Part shown: positions 10,933 to 21,733 of the stretch, piece after piece | Layout: each line of letters begins with the position of its first letter | Numbering within the stretch: the stretch's first letter is position 1 | Assembly (NCBI GenBank): GCA_025531455.1 | Contig: JAMYHL010000007.1 | Coordinates: 558,001 to 622,000 of the forward strand | Direction of reading: 5' to 3' | DNA length: 64,000 nt | From: Apiotrichum sp. Y4204 | Taxonomy: Eukaryota > Basidiomycota > Tremellomycetes > Trichosporonales > Trichosporonaceae | Translations under genes and position numbers: made by a program | Notes under the pieces: model-generated | Databases searched by the model: none | What the model was told of the DNA's origin: nothing | Seen by the model: only the letters and a program-made list of their open reading frames with translations

Positions 10933-11652
10933 TTTGGAGAAAGGTGACTCTGATGGCGGTGGGGATAGATAGGAGAGGGAAACAAAGAGTGCAGGAGTGA
11001 AGACGAGCGATAATTATTTATAGCTGCGACTGTGAAAGGTTGGAAACAAGATAGAGAACCGGATGGAGAAAGAATCTGAGCCTCGAGCTTCCTTTATAAG
11101 ATTTGGAGCATACCTGCCCACACCGTTCATCGGTTCCAGTTGACTCAGCTCTGACAGCGAGGAGGTGAGTCAACTGTAGTCATCATGCCAAGAAAGAACC
11201 TTCAGGCGATCTCACGATTGCGGATCTGCGAATCCGCATGCCAGTCGCCTTGGGACTAGCGCCGATCACCAAACTCCCCGAGGAATCGAGGTGACAGGTT
11301 GGCTTGCTAGATAGATTGACATGGTTGACGAACTGGGCCAGTCAATGGGCACTGACCACTGCATTGCGCATTGCAAAGCTATGCCTAGAGAGCACCTGGA
11401 TATCGAGACTTGAACAGAAGAACCTGTGTGTTGCGTTTGAGTATGGGCCATCGGACACACTCTTGATGCGAAGGTTGACGTAACCTTCAGTGCAGAAGAG
11501 AAATCAGTCACGCTTGATTCAGACAACTTTCGCCAGCCAATATATGTACATTGTCGGCCATCTCACCCCTTTCGTTCATCCGACCATAATTATGCATACA
11601 CACTGTAGTAGCCATGTTTACATCTTTGCAGCCTTTTACTACATACGGACCT
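10933..11652. other. Intergenic, mostly promoter of the leftward gene
   Basis: 720 bp. Apart from the TATA box at 11015 I see no gene, RNA or repeat. Confidence 0.55.
11015..11022 (-). promoter_or_regulatory. TATA box of the gene at 10279-10932
   Basis: TATAAATA on the minus strand, about 85 bp before the ATG at 10932. Confidence 0.55.
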
Positions 11653-13878
11653 CTAGACATCCGTGATGCGCTTCGCATTAGCCATCTCTCTGGAGGCGGA
11701 ACGTGCGAGTGACCTCCTCTGCACATTGGCCCACACTTCCCATGGTAGAGGTCTACGCTGTGGAGATTGGTTCCAGAGGTGCGTTGTGTTTGACAGGCCT
11801 TGGGAGCTGCCGCTTGGCTTTCTCAGATGCCCCATGGACGCTCTGTTGACCATCCCGCGAATGGGATTACTCGTCAACGAATGGGAGTCTTGCGGCCCGG
11901 ATCGACGAGGCTCGTTGGCTGAGGATGTTAGAAGACAAAATCAGAAGGCCTCACTCATAAACTCACGATCTTTTGCGCTACGCAACAAAGGGATCTGCTG
12001 TGGAGGAACAGGAAGTACGACACCGTTCGGAGCCAGCGGCACCCAGGGGACGTGGCGATTGGACCTCCCTGTAATCCGCTTCAGGGGGATATCCGGTGAG
12101 AACGGACCAGAGAAGAAGGTTGCATCAGGACGGTGGGCCTGACACCGAAGCCGTGGGTTGTCGAGTTCCCGCTGGCGGAGGTTGCTGCGTATGCGGGCGT
12201 GGTTGACAGAAATTGCGCGTGCGGCAGAGTCCAACCCTTGTGTCCAGTCGTGGTCCCCCAACTGAGCTCTTGGGGGAGCCTTGGGTGTCATGAGAGGCTG
12301 CTTTCCTGGTGGAGTTTTGAGGACTGATGATGGAAAGTCTATGGCGTCGATGACAGCACACCTATCGGCAGAATCTTGATGGACAGCTGTATCGTGCCCC
12401 ACAGAGCTGTCCGGTGGTGCTTTGATATCGGCTTCACAATAGTCAGGCTCGGTATCCTCTGTCTTCGCAGCCCCCACGTCGGTCGTCTCGTCGGTATCGT
12501 CACTCTCTGCGAGGTCGTTCTTCTTGACCACCTCGAGAGTTTCGGAAGGCGCTCCGCGGTGATCAGGTGTCGGGCAGTCAAGCTTGAAGACTGAACTTTT
12601 GTCATCGACATCAAGCTGGACTAGGTCGTCAGGATGTGGTTGGTGGACACCGGAAGAGTGCTTCTTGAGCGGCGGCTTGTTTGGAGACAATAGGGCAGGA
12701 GAACCATTGATCAAAGTGGGTGAAGCTGGCCTGCTCGGGAAGCAGGGTGGCGAGTCGGACAAACTCATCGGCGGATTTCGTTCCAGAGCAGAATCGGAGG
12801 GCCAAAAGCTTGTCGCAGTGGTAAGGCGCGCGAGTTCAGGCACCTCCACATCTTGAGCTGGAGAGCTCGCTTTTGTACACTCGACACCGGGAAGGGTTGG
12901 AGCAGGAGTATATGTCGTTGGCGGAGCGGGAGAGGGTTCGCCGAGGGCGGCCAGGAGCCACTTGGACTTGATGATATTCCTATTGACGCGGTCGCGCCAA
13001 TTGACCTCGCAGGGCGAGGCATGACTGTGTCCTGGGTCCGGGACTGACAGTGATGGGCGGGAGAAGGCAATGTCAGGCGGCGATGTCGGGTTGGTTAAGA
13101 GTCGCCGCTGATTACAAGAGCTATGGGAGGACTTTGATGCGCGGAGTGAGGACGCTTCTGCGAGCGAGGAACGGACAAGAGCCAGACGTGAAGAAGTCGA
13201 AGATTGCGGCAGACGGGAGCGGGGTTGGAGATTGTGCTGCGCTGTGTGATTTCTGATCTCAACTTGCGGTGTTCGCTGGTGAGATCTTGGGGTGGCTGAC
13301 CGCGACGAGAGAGCTGACTCGCAAGACTTTGATAGTGCATGGGAAACCGAGTTCCTTTTGATGTTTGGCAAGTTGGGTGACCGGGGAGTCAGTGCAGACG
13401 GATTAAGACGCTTGAAGGACTTGTGTGAGATATTGAAAGGTGTCATGGGTCTGGTCTCTTGGGGGACCGTAAGGTTATAGCGAGTGGACTTAGGAGCGTT
13501 ATTCACGTCCTTGGACGGAGTGGCTTGTTCGCCGGGTCGTGCTTCCCCTGTCGGATTCCCGTGGAACGATCGGACAAGCTGGTTGATCGGCAGGAGAAGG
13601 TGGCCTCTTGGACTGTCAACGAAGGAGTAGTCGATCCTTTCGTGGATCGGGAGATTCTTCCGTGACAGCCCATGGGCACCTCGATCGAGAGGGGCGTCGG
13701 CTAGCGTGGAAGGAGGCGTTCGATCGACAGGCCCAGAGGGGACAATAAGCAGGGGCTGTTGCGGGTGCTCGAGTAGCTCGCATCTCTCATTCGTGCACAC
13801 GTCCCCGTTTGTCGGATCCGCGCTCTTGAGCTGCAGTGCCGCATGTGCTGGGACACGGGGCTGTGATGTGGATGACAT
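11653..13878 (-). CDS. Large disordered Ser/Pro-rich protein, unknown function
   Basis: Not recognised. A long exon (13878-11967) and a short one (11918-11653) are joined by a 48-nt intron (11919-11966, GTGAGT to CTCAG). The splice replaces an early stop with an in-frame tail ending MANAKRITDV. I chose the ATG at 13878 (MSSTSQPRVPAHAALQLK) because the frame upstream has no ATG, only a TTG at 13971. Composition is rich in Ser, Pro, Arg and Thr with no predicted fold. The more ordered stretches are NRNIIKSKWLLAALGEP (near 12960), a C-terminal block with NRHVPWVPLAPNGVVLP, and the tail motif RRPLPWEVWANVQRRS. Numerous SP/TP sites could be kinase targets (inference). A 5' exon may be missing. Confidence 0.7.
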
Positions 13879-14514
13879 CGAAGCAGAGATCGTTGGAGGA
13901 CCGACGGACGAAGGAGACCCAAGAGAGGTTGGTGATGATTGAGATGGTGATGACAGTTTGAAGATGAGCAATGAAGCGTTGGAGGAAGCAGAACGTCGTC
14001 AACAAACAACATGTCGGCAACCCTTCAAACCGCAAAGAGCTCGGATCCTCTCGGCTTCCAGAAGCTTAGAAGATCAGAAGGACGTAGGGAGATGCTGGCT
14101 TCGGCATGCGGTGCGGCAAAGGCTGAGCGATCGACCAGGCTCCTCAACATGAGAGGCTTATCGGATGGGCGATAGTGACTATGGTGGTGGGTTCGTTTCC
14201 TGAGCGCCTGAGATCTTGACCTGACCTCAAGGCGGACAGCCATTCTTATTCTCCTCTTCAACAAAGCGATGATACTGCTGCGCAACACAGACTTCAGTAG
14301 GAGGTCAACAAACGGGGAAGAGTAGCTGCAAGAGCATGCAACATGCCGGAGGTTAAATGTTGGAAAGTCGCGAACTGATGATTCGAGTAGAGACAAGATG
14401 TGTCGTCTGCCTATGTAGTTTGTTTGGCTCGTCCGGCGATCCTGACGTCACGGTGGCCAAGTTCGAAGGCATCCGATGGACGACGAGGACCGTGCTTGAC
14501 GCAGCTTGACGCTC
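13879..14514. other. Intergenic, no gene seen
   Basis: Upstream of the large disordered-protein gene. Only short frames without coding character. A further 5' exon of that gene could lie here, but none is evident. Confidence 0.45.
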
Positions 14515-14857
14515 AGGCCTCGTCGCGCACAGCGTTGTTCCAGTCATGCGTGTCGGCAAGGATGGATTTTTCAGTCTTGTCCTTCTTGAATCTGACATTC
14601 GAGATTTCGATTGTCTCAAACGGCAAGATACCGTGTTTGGCGAATGAGAACTGATGTCCACAGTCCTCGCGTCGCCACGACGCACAACAGCGACCTATCC
14701 GAGAATACGCCGTAGCCTGGTGTCCGCGGGGCCCACACCTTCCAGATCGTCTTTGACCCGACTGGTCTGTCGGACTGTTCAGGCCGTTCATACCCATCTC
14801 ACGATACCCGAGACCCGAGCGCGTCCTCAGATTTAGGTGTCGAGGGGATGGCGACAT
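14513..14857 (-). CDS. Possible small gene, weak support
   Basis: An ATG at 14857 lies about 10 bp downstream of a TATA-like sequence (AGTTTATACT, 14868-14877). The frame is open for 114 codons. Its C-terminal half (about 14515-14650) reads like real protein: FSFAKHGILPFETIEISNV, then an acidic/basic tail ending NNAVRDEA. The N-terminal half has poor composition in this frame, while another frame holds KTIWKVWAPRTPGYG. One or two short introns may therefore join different frames, with an acceptor at ACATCAG just before FSFAKHG. The function is unknown. It could be a small real gene, a remnant or chance. Confidence 0.3.
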   Translation of the reverse strand: MSPSPRHLNLRTRSGLGYREMGMNGLNSPTDQSGQRRSGRCGPRGHQATAYSRIGRCCASWRREDCGHQFSFAKHGILPFETIEISNVRFKKDKTEKSILADTHDWNNAVRDEA

Positions 14858-15252
14858 GGCTATTGATTAGTATAAACTGACGGTTGGGGAGCTCGAGCGG
14901 GTCCCCAGATGGCGATCGGAGTGATGTGGTGCCGTGGTCAAGAAACCATCAAGGTCAATTACTGACAACACAAGTTTGGGGGAGGATGTGCAAATACAGT
15001 ACTTGTCGTGATCTCGGTATCGGGCCGTTGCCGCACTGGATGGTCGCCGAGTTGGAGGCCGAAAGCGAGCCAGGTTGCCGAAGTGTTGTTCTTTTCTGTT
15101 GTGCAGCATTTCATCCCCCATCAAGAACAGCCGCCTGGAACCGATGGTCGCGCTCACTGGCCATCCTCTTATCGTGACCTGACCCGATTGACTTGACCCA
15201 ACGATGCGTGCTTGGCATGTAACATCCCTGATGTACTGTAATAGCCCGACTT

Positions 15253-15308
15253 GACTGCTACTGGTCTGCTGGACTGTGGGGGCACAGTCCAGCAGACCAG
15301 TAGCAGTC
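15253..15308. repeat. Perfect 26-bp inverted repeat, 4-nt loop
   Basis: The left arm (15253-15278) begins GACTGCTACTGGTCTGCTGG. The right arm (15283-15308) is its exact reverse complement. The four spacer bases are GGGG. As RNA or cruciform DNA this would form a 26-bp hairpin. The right arm is also the start of the repeat unit that is duplicated downstream. Confidence 0.9.
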
Positions 15309-15436
15309 CAGCAGACCAGTAGCAGTCAAGTGCGCCCTTGACCACACCTCAAAACAGCACTGGTGGAACACAGTCCAGCAGACCAGTAGCAGTCAAGTGC
15401 GCCCTTGACCACACCTCAAAACAGCACTGGTGGAAC
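15304..15436. repeat. Direct duplication of about 65 bp
   Basis: Two adjacent, nearly identical copies (15304-15369 and 15371-15436, period 67). They start CAGTCCAGCAGACCAGTAGC, continue through GCGCCCTTGACCACACCTC and end GCACTGGTGGAAC. The opening 24 bases also form the right arm of the hairpin just before, so the core sequence occurs three times directly and once inverted. Confidence 0.9.
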
Positions 15437-16085
15437 TCGCCGTTCGGACAACTCGGTTGCCAATGAATCCAGTTGGAGCCCGAGCCTGGGCGGCACGGGA
15501 GTGTTGTGACGTTTCCAGGTACAGAACAAAAGAGGGAGTCTGGAAGCCGGCCATAGCCGCGGGTCTCGTAAGTGTGGCCGGCAGAAGTTGTGTTTGGTTT
15601 GGCTGGGATACCGTTTGTTGGGATCCTGATACTGTTCCTCCTCGACATCTCGCTCCGACCGGGGCTTCGTACTTGTCCCACCGCTCACTCCTTGTATACC
15701 AGGCACATTCCCCCACGACTTCAGCTGGAGGTGGAGGCTATGCGCTGATCATTTGGCATGTGCGGGGGCACGGACGCATTGTCTCGGATATCCGGAAGGC
15801 AGTGGGGCACGTATATTGCCCCTGATGTCAACATTCCAGTCAGGAGGACTAGATGTGGCACCTGAGTCTAACCCTGGGTGCGTCATACTGAGGTCTCACG
15901 ACCCCAAAGCAACTCCGAATGAAGGGGCGAGCAACGAGGTGGAGTCAGACGGGGTGGCGAGGTGATGGGCCAAGCTCTAGGGCTCCCCTCTCCAGAGTAG
16001 CTGTAGGGCTCGCTTCTATAACCCTTACTAAAATCACTTGGATTCACTTCACATTCCCTTTCCAACTTGACAAACATCAACAATC

Positions 16086-18936
16086 ATGGGTCGCCTTGCT
16101 TCAGTCGGCAGAGGTTCTATGAGCGGAAGAGGGTCCGTCGGGACGCTTGGGACTCGCCCCCGCGGGTCCATCGGCGGGGGCAGGGGGTCCGTCGATGTCG
16201 GCTTCCTGGCGGGCAAGAACGAGACCGGTTTCCGCGGTCTGTTGGCCAACAAGCGTTCGCTCTTCCTCGCCCTGTTTGCCAGTCTTGGTGGGTTATGAGG
16301 CTGATGGGTGTTGACCTCAGGCGGTGTGCTGTATGGATACAACCAAGGTGTTTTCGGCCAGGTGCAGGTGATGAAGAGCTTTGCCTGCCGGTACTCGGCC
16401 ATTGTGAGTCAGAAGGTTGGCGGCGCTGACGACAGTACGGCGAGCATGCGCCTAATGCGACTCTTACTGGATTTGTGACGGCCATTCTCGGTGGGTGATG
16501 CGACAGGTTCTCGTGCTGACAGCAGAACTCGGAGCGTTGGTGGGCGCCCTCATGGCGGGTCCTCTGGCGGATATGTACTCGCGCAAGGTGGGTATCTACG
16601 GCCAGGCTCCGTGATGCTCAGGCTGACCCCAGTTCTCCATCTCAGGCTGGTGTGTGATCTTTATGCTCGGCACCGCGCTTCAGGCGGGTGCTACACACGA
16701 CATTGGATTCATCTACGGTAGGCTTGGTCATCGACCTGTAGCTGACTTTTAGCGGGACGCTGGTTTGCGGGTATGGCGGTCGGTGCGCTGTCGATGCTGG
16801 TGCCCATGTTCAACGCCGAGCTCGCGCCGCCTGGTATCCGTGGCTCGCTCGTCTCGCTCCAGCAGCTGGCCATCACGTTCGGAATCATGGTCTCTTACTG
16901 GATCGGATACGGTACTGTGCGTGTTCGGACTCTTCTTGCGTGTTCGGACTTTCTATTTTTTTTTCTCTTCGCTAATGGCAGAACTATATTGGTGGCACAA
17001 CGGTCCAATGTGATGAGGCCGCCAGCCGTGTGCTGAGCGGCCAGAAGGATGCCGCCTGGTGAGTAAAAAAAAACTGATTCCCTGGGATACGCAGCCCGCA
17101 GGCCCGCAGGCAGCTGACTCTAGGCGTGTTCCCCTCGCGCTGCAACTCATTCCGGCCGTCGTGCTGTGCGTCGGCGCAATTTTCCTCCCGTTCTCGCCGC
17201 GTTGGCTCATGCTCAAGGGTGAGTCTGGAATGAAACAGGTTGAGAGGGTGGCTGCGCATTGCTGCTTGGCACCACTCCATGCTGCATTGGGGCTCTGCCG
17301 CGGTGCCTCGGCGGCTGTGGTACTGTTGGCCGAGCGGAGCGACAGGGCCAAGCGGTGGCTCCGAAAGCTGTCGCTCCCAAGGGTGCTCACTTGCATTTTT
17401 GGCCTTGGTCCTACGCCGATGCCGTCACAGGAATCTTATCAAGAAAATCATCACTTGTCGGCGCACGTGATGTTTTTCCTGACGAGAGCCGCCGGCATGG
17501 AGCACCAGTCGGCCAGTGACGTCATTGGCGTGCCGATCCCTTGGTGGCATGTGGCGCATGTGGCATGTGGCACTTGTGGCACTCTTGTGGATTTTCATCT
17601 TCAAACATGGCACACTGACACCAGGTCGCGAGGAGGAATGCCTCGTCACACTCTCCCGCCTCCGTGGCCGCGGCGACAATGACCCCCGCGTGCAGTACGA
17701 GTTCCGCGCCCTCCAGGCTGAGCGTCTCGTCGAGCGCGAGGCCGCAAAGGAGCGCTACGGTGCGGCTGATGTCAACTGGCGTGTCTCCCTTCTCGAGTAC
17801 AAGCGTCTTCTTACAACAAAGCCTCTTCTTCATCGTCTGCTCATCGGAGCGTCCGCGCAGGCCCTCCAGCAGTGGACTGGAATCAATGCGATTATCTACT
17901 ACGTGCGTAAATAAAACGACCGTCGAGAGAACAAGAAGCGAAGAAACAAGAAGAAGATTTTTTTTTTCTTTGTTTTTTTCTTCTTTTTTTCGCTATTTCA
18001 TCCCTTAGTCTTGTTCGAAAGCTGACATTTACAGGCTCCCAGAAGTAAGGCTTCCTAAGGAGAATGTGCTGTGGTAGTTACTGACGCTCAGTCTTCACTC
18101 AGATCGGTCTGACGGGTAACACCATCTCGCTGCTCGCGACTGGTCTCGTCGGCATTGTGAACTTTGTCTTTACGTTCCCGGCCGTCGCATTTGTGGACAG
18201 TGTTGGTCGTCGCCCTATGCTCATTTGGGGCGAGATCAACATGGCCGTCTCGCACGCGACCATTGCAGCTATTCTTGCGGTTTACAATGGCAGGTTCGAC
18301 ACCAACAAGGCCGCGGCGAACGGCGCAGTCTTTATGATCTTCTGGTACATTGTCAACTTTGCCGTTACCTGGGGCCCGCTGGCCTGGGTCGTGTCTGCGG
18401 AGGTTTTCCCGCTGGACATGCGTGCCAAGGGCATGTCCATCTCAAGCGCCACTAACTGGCTTATGAACTTTACGGTCGCAATGGTGACCCCAGTGTGAGT
18501 CGGTGCGACTGTGGCTGTGCTGACGTGCCGCGCAGGATGATCGACAACATAGGATACAAGACCTACATCGTGTTCATGTGTTTCTGTCTTGTCGGTCTAC
18601 TGTACGCCATCTTCATCCTGCCAGAGCTCAAGGGTCTGTCTCTCGAGGAAGTTGACCAGATTTTCGTGAGTCTATACACCTTTGCCATAGGGCTAACCTC
18701 AGAATGACACATCCGGTGCAGAGGACCTTGCCCGCCGCGAGCGCATCGCGCAGCAGATCGGTCTCGACAAGGTCGCCGCCGAGGTACAGCACACAGAGAC
18801 GGACCAGCAGTTCGGAGCCCACGAGAAGGGCATGGGCATGGACCGCGAGAAGGCCGCGGGCACGCCCCACGTAAATGGCGCTGACCGATCCTTGAACACC
18901 ATGAACCCCACAGGCGGCGGAGCCGGAATCAACTAG
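16086..18936 (+). CDS. MFS sugar transporter
   Basis: Twelve-helix proton/sugar-type transporter of the plasma membrane. It is assembled from about a dozen exons. It opens MGRLASVGRGSMSGRGSVG, a Ser/Gly/Arg-rich cytoplasmic tail. The first helix contains GVLYGYNQGVFGQV. RWFAGMAVGALSMLVPMFNAE and the GIRG signature follow (about 16755-16850), then PFSPRWLMLKG in the place of the PESPRWL motif. After a long intron come QQWTGINAIIYYAP, DSVGRRPMLIWGE, and PELKGLSLEEVDQIF near the end. The stop is TAG at 18934-18936. A 10-nt exon (18035-18044) completes the motif YYAPRIFTQIGLTGN. One intron is 406 nt (17219-17624) and another about 120 nt (17912-18034) with long T runs. The substrate cannot be told from sequence; hexose, quinate and related polyols are all possible. 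Confidence 0.9.
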
Positions 18937-21733
18937 TCTGGACTCCCATATCTCGAGTCTGAGGGTGGCTGATGCCCCACTACTCTTGTCTGGCTCAGTC
19001 TCAAGTGCATGTGTTACTATCGTTTGTGAGGAAGTATGTCGTATTCTAATCACATTGCTCCTCGCTCCCAATCTCCTTTCTTTCCCCCTCTCCGTAGTCG
19101 TCTTCAGAAGTTTGAATAAGCCGATGTCGTCGCAAACGATCCGTAGCTCCGTAGTGTGTCCTCCGTAGTTACCTGAGGAATGTAACTACTGGAGGAGGTA
19201 TGTGGGAGGTGCATCGCTTGTTGCCGCACTAGGAATGGTGTCTTGAAAAGTGATCGTCTTTCGGCCCCATGACGTTGGTCACTTGGCACATACGGGCGAA
19301 CATTCCATGCTGTAAGACGACCGTTGTGGTTCTCCCTAGGCCATCCTGCAGAAGTCATTCTTGCTCAGTGTCTTGGCAAATGCGCGACTGTTCTGATTCA
19401 GGCGAAGAAGCGTTTCACGGAACACATAGGCGAGGTATGCAATGAGGCCGATCTCATTAGTAAGGTATGTCTGCGCGAGATGACCGGCTTTGCTCTTTGA
19501 AAGGCAGCGACTCGGGCCATCCCTCATCCACTCGTTCGCACTTCGCACTTCGCGCGCTCGCTCGCTGTACAAGACACAATGATGATGAATGTATCTTTGA
19601 TGATGCGCGAATTGCCGAAAGCTGGGCCTAGTTCCCAAACCATTAACCATTTAATGGCCGCCCTACCGTTGACCCGAAAACGGTTTAAGATCGTTTTGGC
19701 GAGCGCAGTCCGCTCTCATTCTATCAACTGTGCACATCTCTCGTCAAACTTTGGATACGTGCCTGTGGTCATTAAGGCTACAGGTGAGTCACGCCTTGTA
19801 AGGTTTGATGCAGAATCGGTGGCGGCACAAACAGTATTGCACAAACATCCTGCCAGCCAGGAGACGATCTCCTGGCAAATCGCGTCCCACGATAGGAAGG
19901 CGAGCATCTAGTGATGTCGACACGGCGAGACGGTTTACACAATCTTGTGACAATGATCAGCAACCTCCCAATGTCCAGCTCGCCACGAGCCACAGGTAGC
20001 CCGTAAGTGCAGCCGAGGTTCCCGGTGTCGCTGAGAGACAGCTGGCATCGGTAAGGAGCATTGTTAGTGGCGACTTTCGGACAGTGGGTGGCTCACAGCC
20101 CGTGATTGTAATCGGAAATCAGTGGTAACCGGAAGTCTTACGCGGTCGTTCTGCCCTTCCCCCTCGCACATCGGGCGGATCGCAGCCCGGGGAGGGGCCA
20201 TGAGATCGGAGATGGCCCGAGTCGTTGGCTGTGAGTTGAAAGTATGGTGTATGGTCAACAGGTTACTTGAGCTTCCAACGGATAAAACGCGACGCAGAAT
20301 GTGTGTCGTGTACAATACTGTACGGAAACTGTCGCTCCCTCGGCGTGTGCGAGCGATTTAATGTTCGGTGCGTTCGACCCAGAGCACATCATCAGGCGCA
20401 ATCGGGCCCTGTATCGTCCAGTCGATCACCCTGCGAGCCCGGCATCGCTGCGGCGGCGAGCTCTAGCAGGTATTTGGAGGCCCCGCACGCGTGTCGCAGG
20501 TAGTCTTGGTATGATAATGAAGGGAGCGATGAACGAAATGTGATGCAATGGCGTCGGTTGTTTCATGCAATGGATGATAAGCTTCGAGTCGGACGTGTCG
20601 GACCCATTGGGGACGTGTCGGACCAATCCCACAGTGATCAGTGATAAGCACGGCGATCGTGGCTGGTCCATGGCGTCAAACAGTATGGCGTCAAACAAAC
20701 TCCTCATGAGACGCGTTCTCTTCCGATACGCGTCTCTTTACGATATACCATACGTGTCTCTTTACGACACGCGTCAACTGAGTACTGTACATTGAGAACA
20801 TAAGCTCGGCAGCTGTACGTTATGGCTGAACCAATCGGACGGTATCGGAAGTAGCACAGTGATCTCGAGCATGGCGAGCAGGTCGATCTAGGCCGAACAG
20901 GACGACCTCGAGCTCATGCAAACGTGCGATAGGCGCGGATAGACTGATTAACCTGATTGTTGCTCGTCATCAATTGCTGTTGATGCTGTTGCCGCACTTC
21001 GCCTCTGACGTCAGTGACCGGGCGGGGACATGAAAGCTAGGGAACCGACAGGGTTTGGGCGCGTATGGTACCTGGACGGGACATAAATCTGGGCCCACAG
21101 TGTCGCACATTGGCCGTGCAGCCTCGATGCCTTTGATGACTTTGACGGCTGCTACGGCTTCGCCAGGTTCTTCGCCGGCTTCGTTTTACAGCAGCCCGCG
21201 TGGCGCGTGAGGGATGTGCGCTGTCGGCGCTGTGCTTTGCGCTTCGCGCTTCGTTTTTACACCCCCATGCATGCCCATCGTCATCAATAGGGTCCAGCGA
21301 GCTGCCGAGCGGCATGTTCGTGCATTCACCTACTATACCCTGGTCGATTGAGGGTGTCAAGAGGGCGATTGGGCCCGGCCCGCGGTTCGCAGTGGCTGCG
21401 GTGACCACATCGCTGTGTGCATCGCTGTGCATCGTTGTGAAGCTAGGGAGCATCGCTGTGCGAAGCATGCGATCTGGGGACCGATCCAAAAGATCCAGCA
21501 ATCTCCTGGATGGAACGACAGTGGAACCCAAAAGGATGCAAGCTATGCAAGGAACGAACGTGAAACCTCCCAGGCCCGCATGGTGAGCTTGTGAACCTTT
21601 TGAGTGAGCTTTCACGCGTCCCGCCCTCTGGACGCGTGAGCTTTATAAGGTTCAGCATGCGGCATTCCACGTTTGTCCAACTTGCCAACTTTTTTTCTTC
21701 TCCATCTCACCCACCCATACAGCTCAAGACAAG
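18937..21733. other. Long intergenic region, no gene seen
   Basis: 2.8 kb between two genes on the same strand. Open frames up to about 190 codons occur (e.g. minus strand 21037-21615), but none has recognisable protein character or consistent splice signals. Small direct repeats occur near 20590-20635 (GGACGTGTCGGACC twice) and 20720-20775 (TCTCTTTACGA twice). The last 100 bp hold the amylase TATA box. An RNA gene cannot be excluded. Confidence 0.5.
21642..21649 (+). promoter_or_regulatory. TATA box of the amylase gene
   Basis: TTTATAAG about 85 bp before the ATG at 21734. Confidence 0.5.

Larger units (their letters stand above)
14858..16085. other. Intergenic holding inverted and tandem repeats
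   Basis: About 1.2 kb upstream of the sugar transporter. Open frames here overlap on both strands and look accidental. It contains the 26-bp inverted repeat and the 65-bp duplication listed separately, plus a TATA-like box (TCTATAAC, 16015-16022) about 70 bp before the transporter ATG. Confidence 0.5.

Noticed and set aside
13878..13971. Upstream extension of the large disordered protein
   Set aside because: The frame begins at a TTG; the first ATG is at 13878. An upstream exon remains possible but is not seen.
15253..15436. CRISPR-like array
   Set aside because: Copies are contiguous duplications with no unique spacers, in a eukaryotic context.
15393..15825. Overlapping frames of 107-131 codons on both strands
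   Set aside because: They run through the tandem repeat and are open on both strands at once, typical of chance in GC-rich DNA.
21037..21615. 192-codon minus-strand open frame upstream of the amylase
   Set aside because: Low-quality composition (Arg, Ser, His), no recognisable motif, and it overlaps open frames on the other strand.
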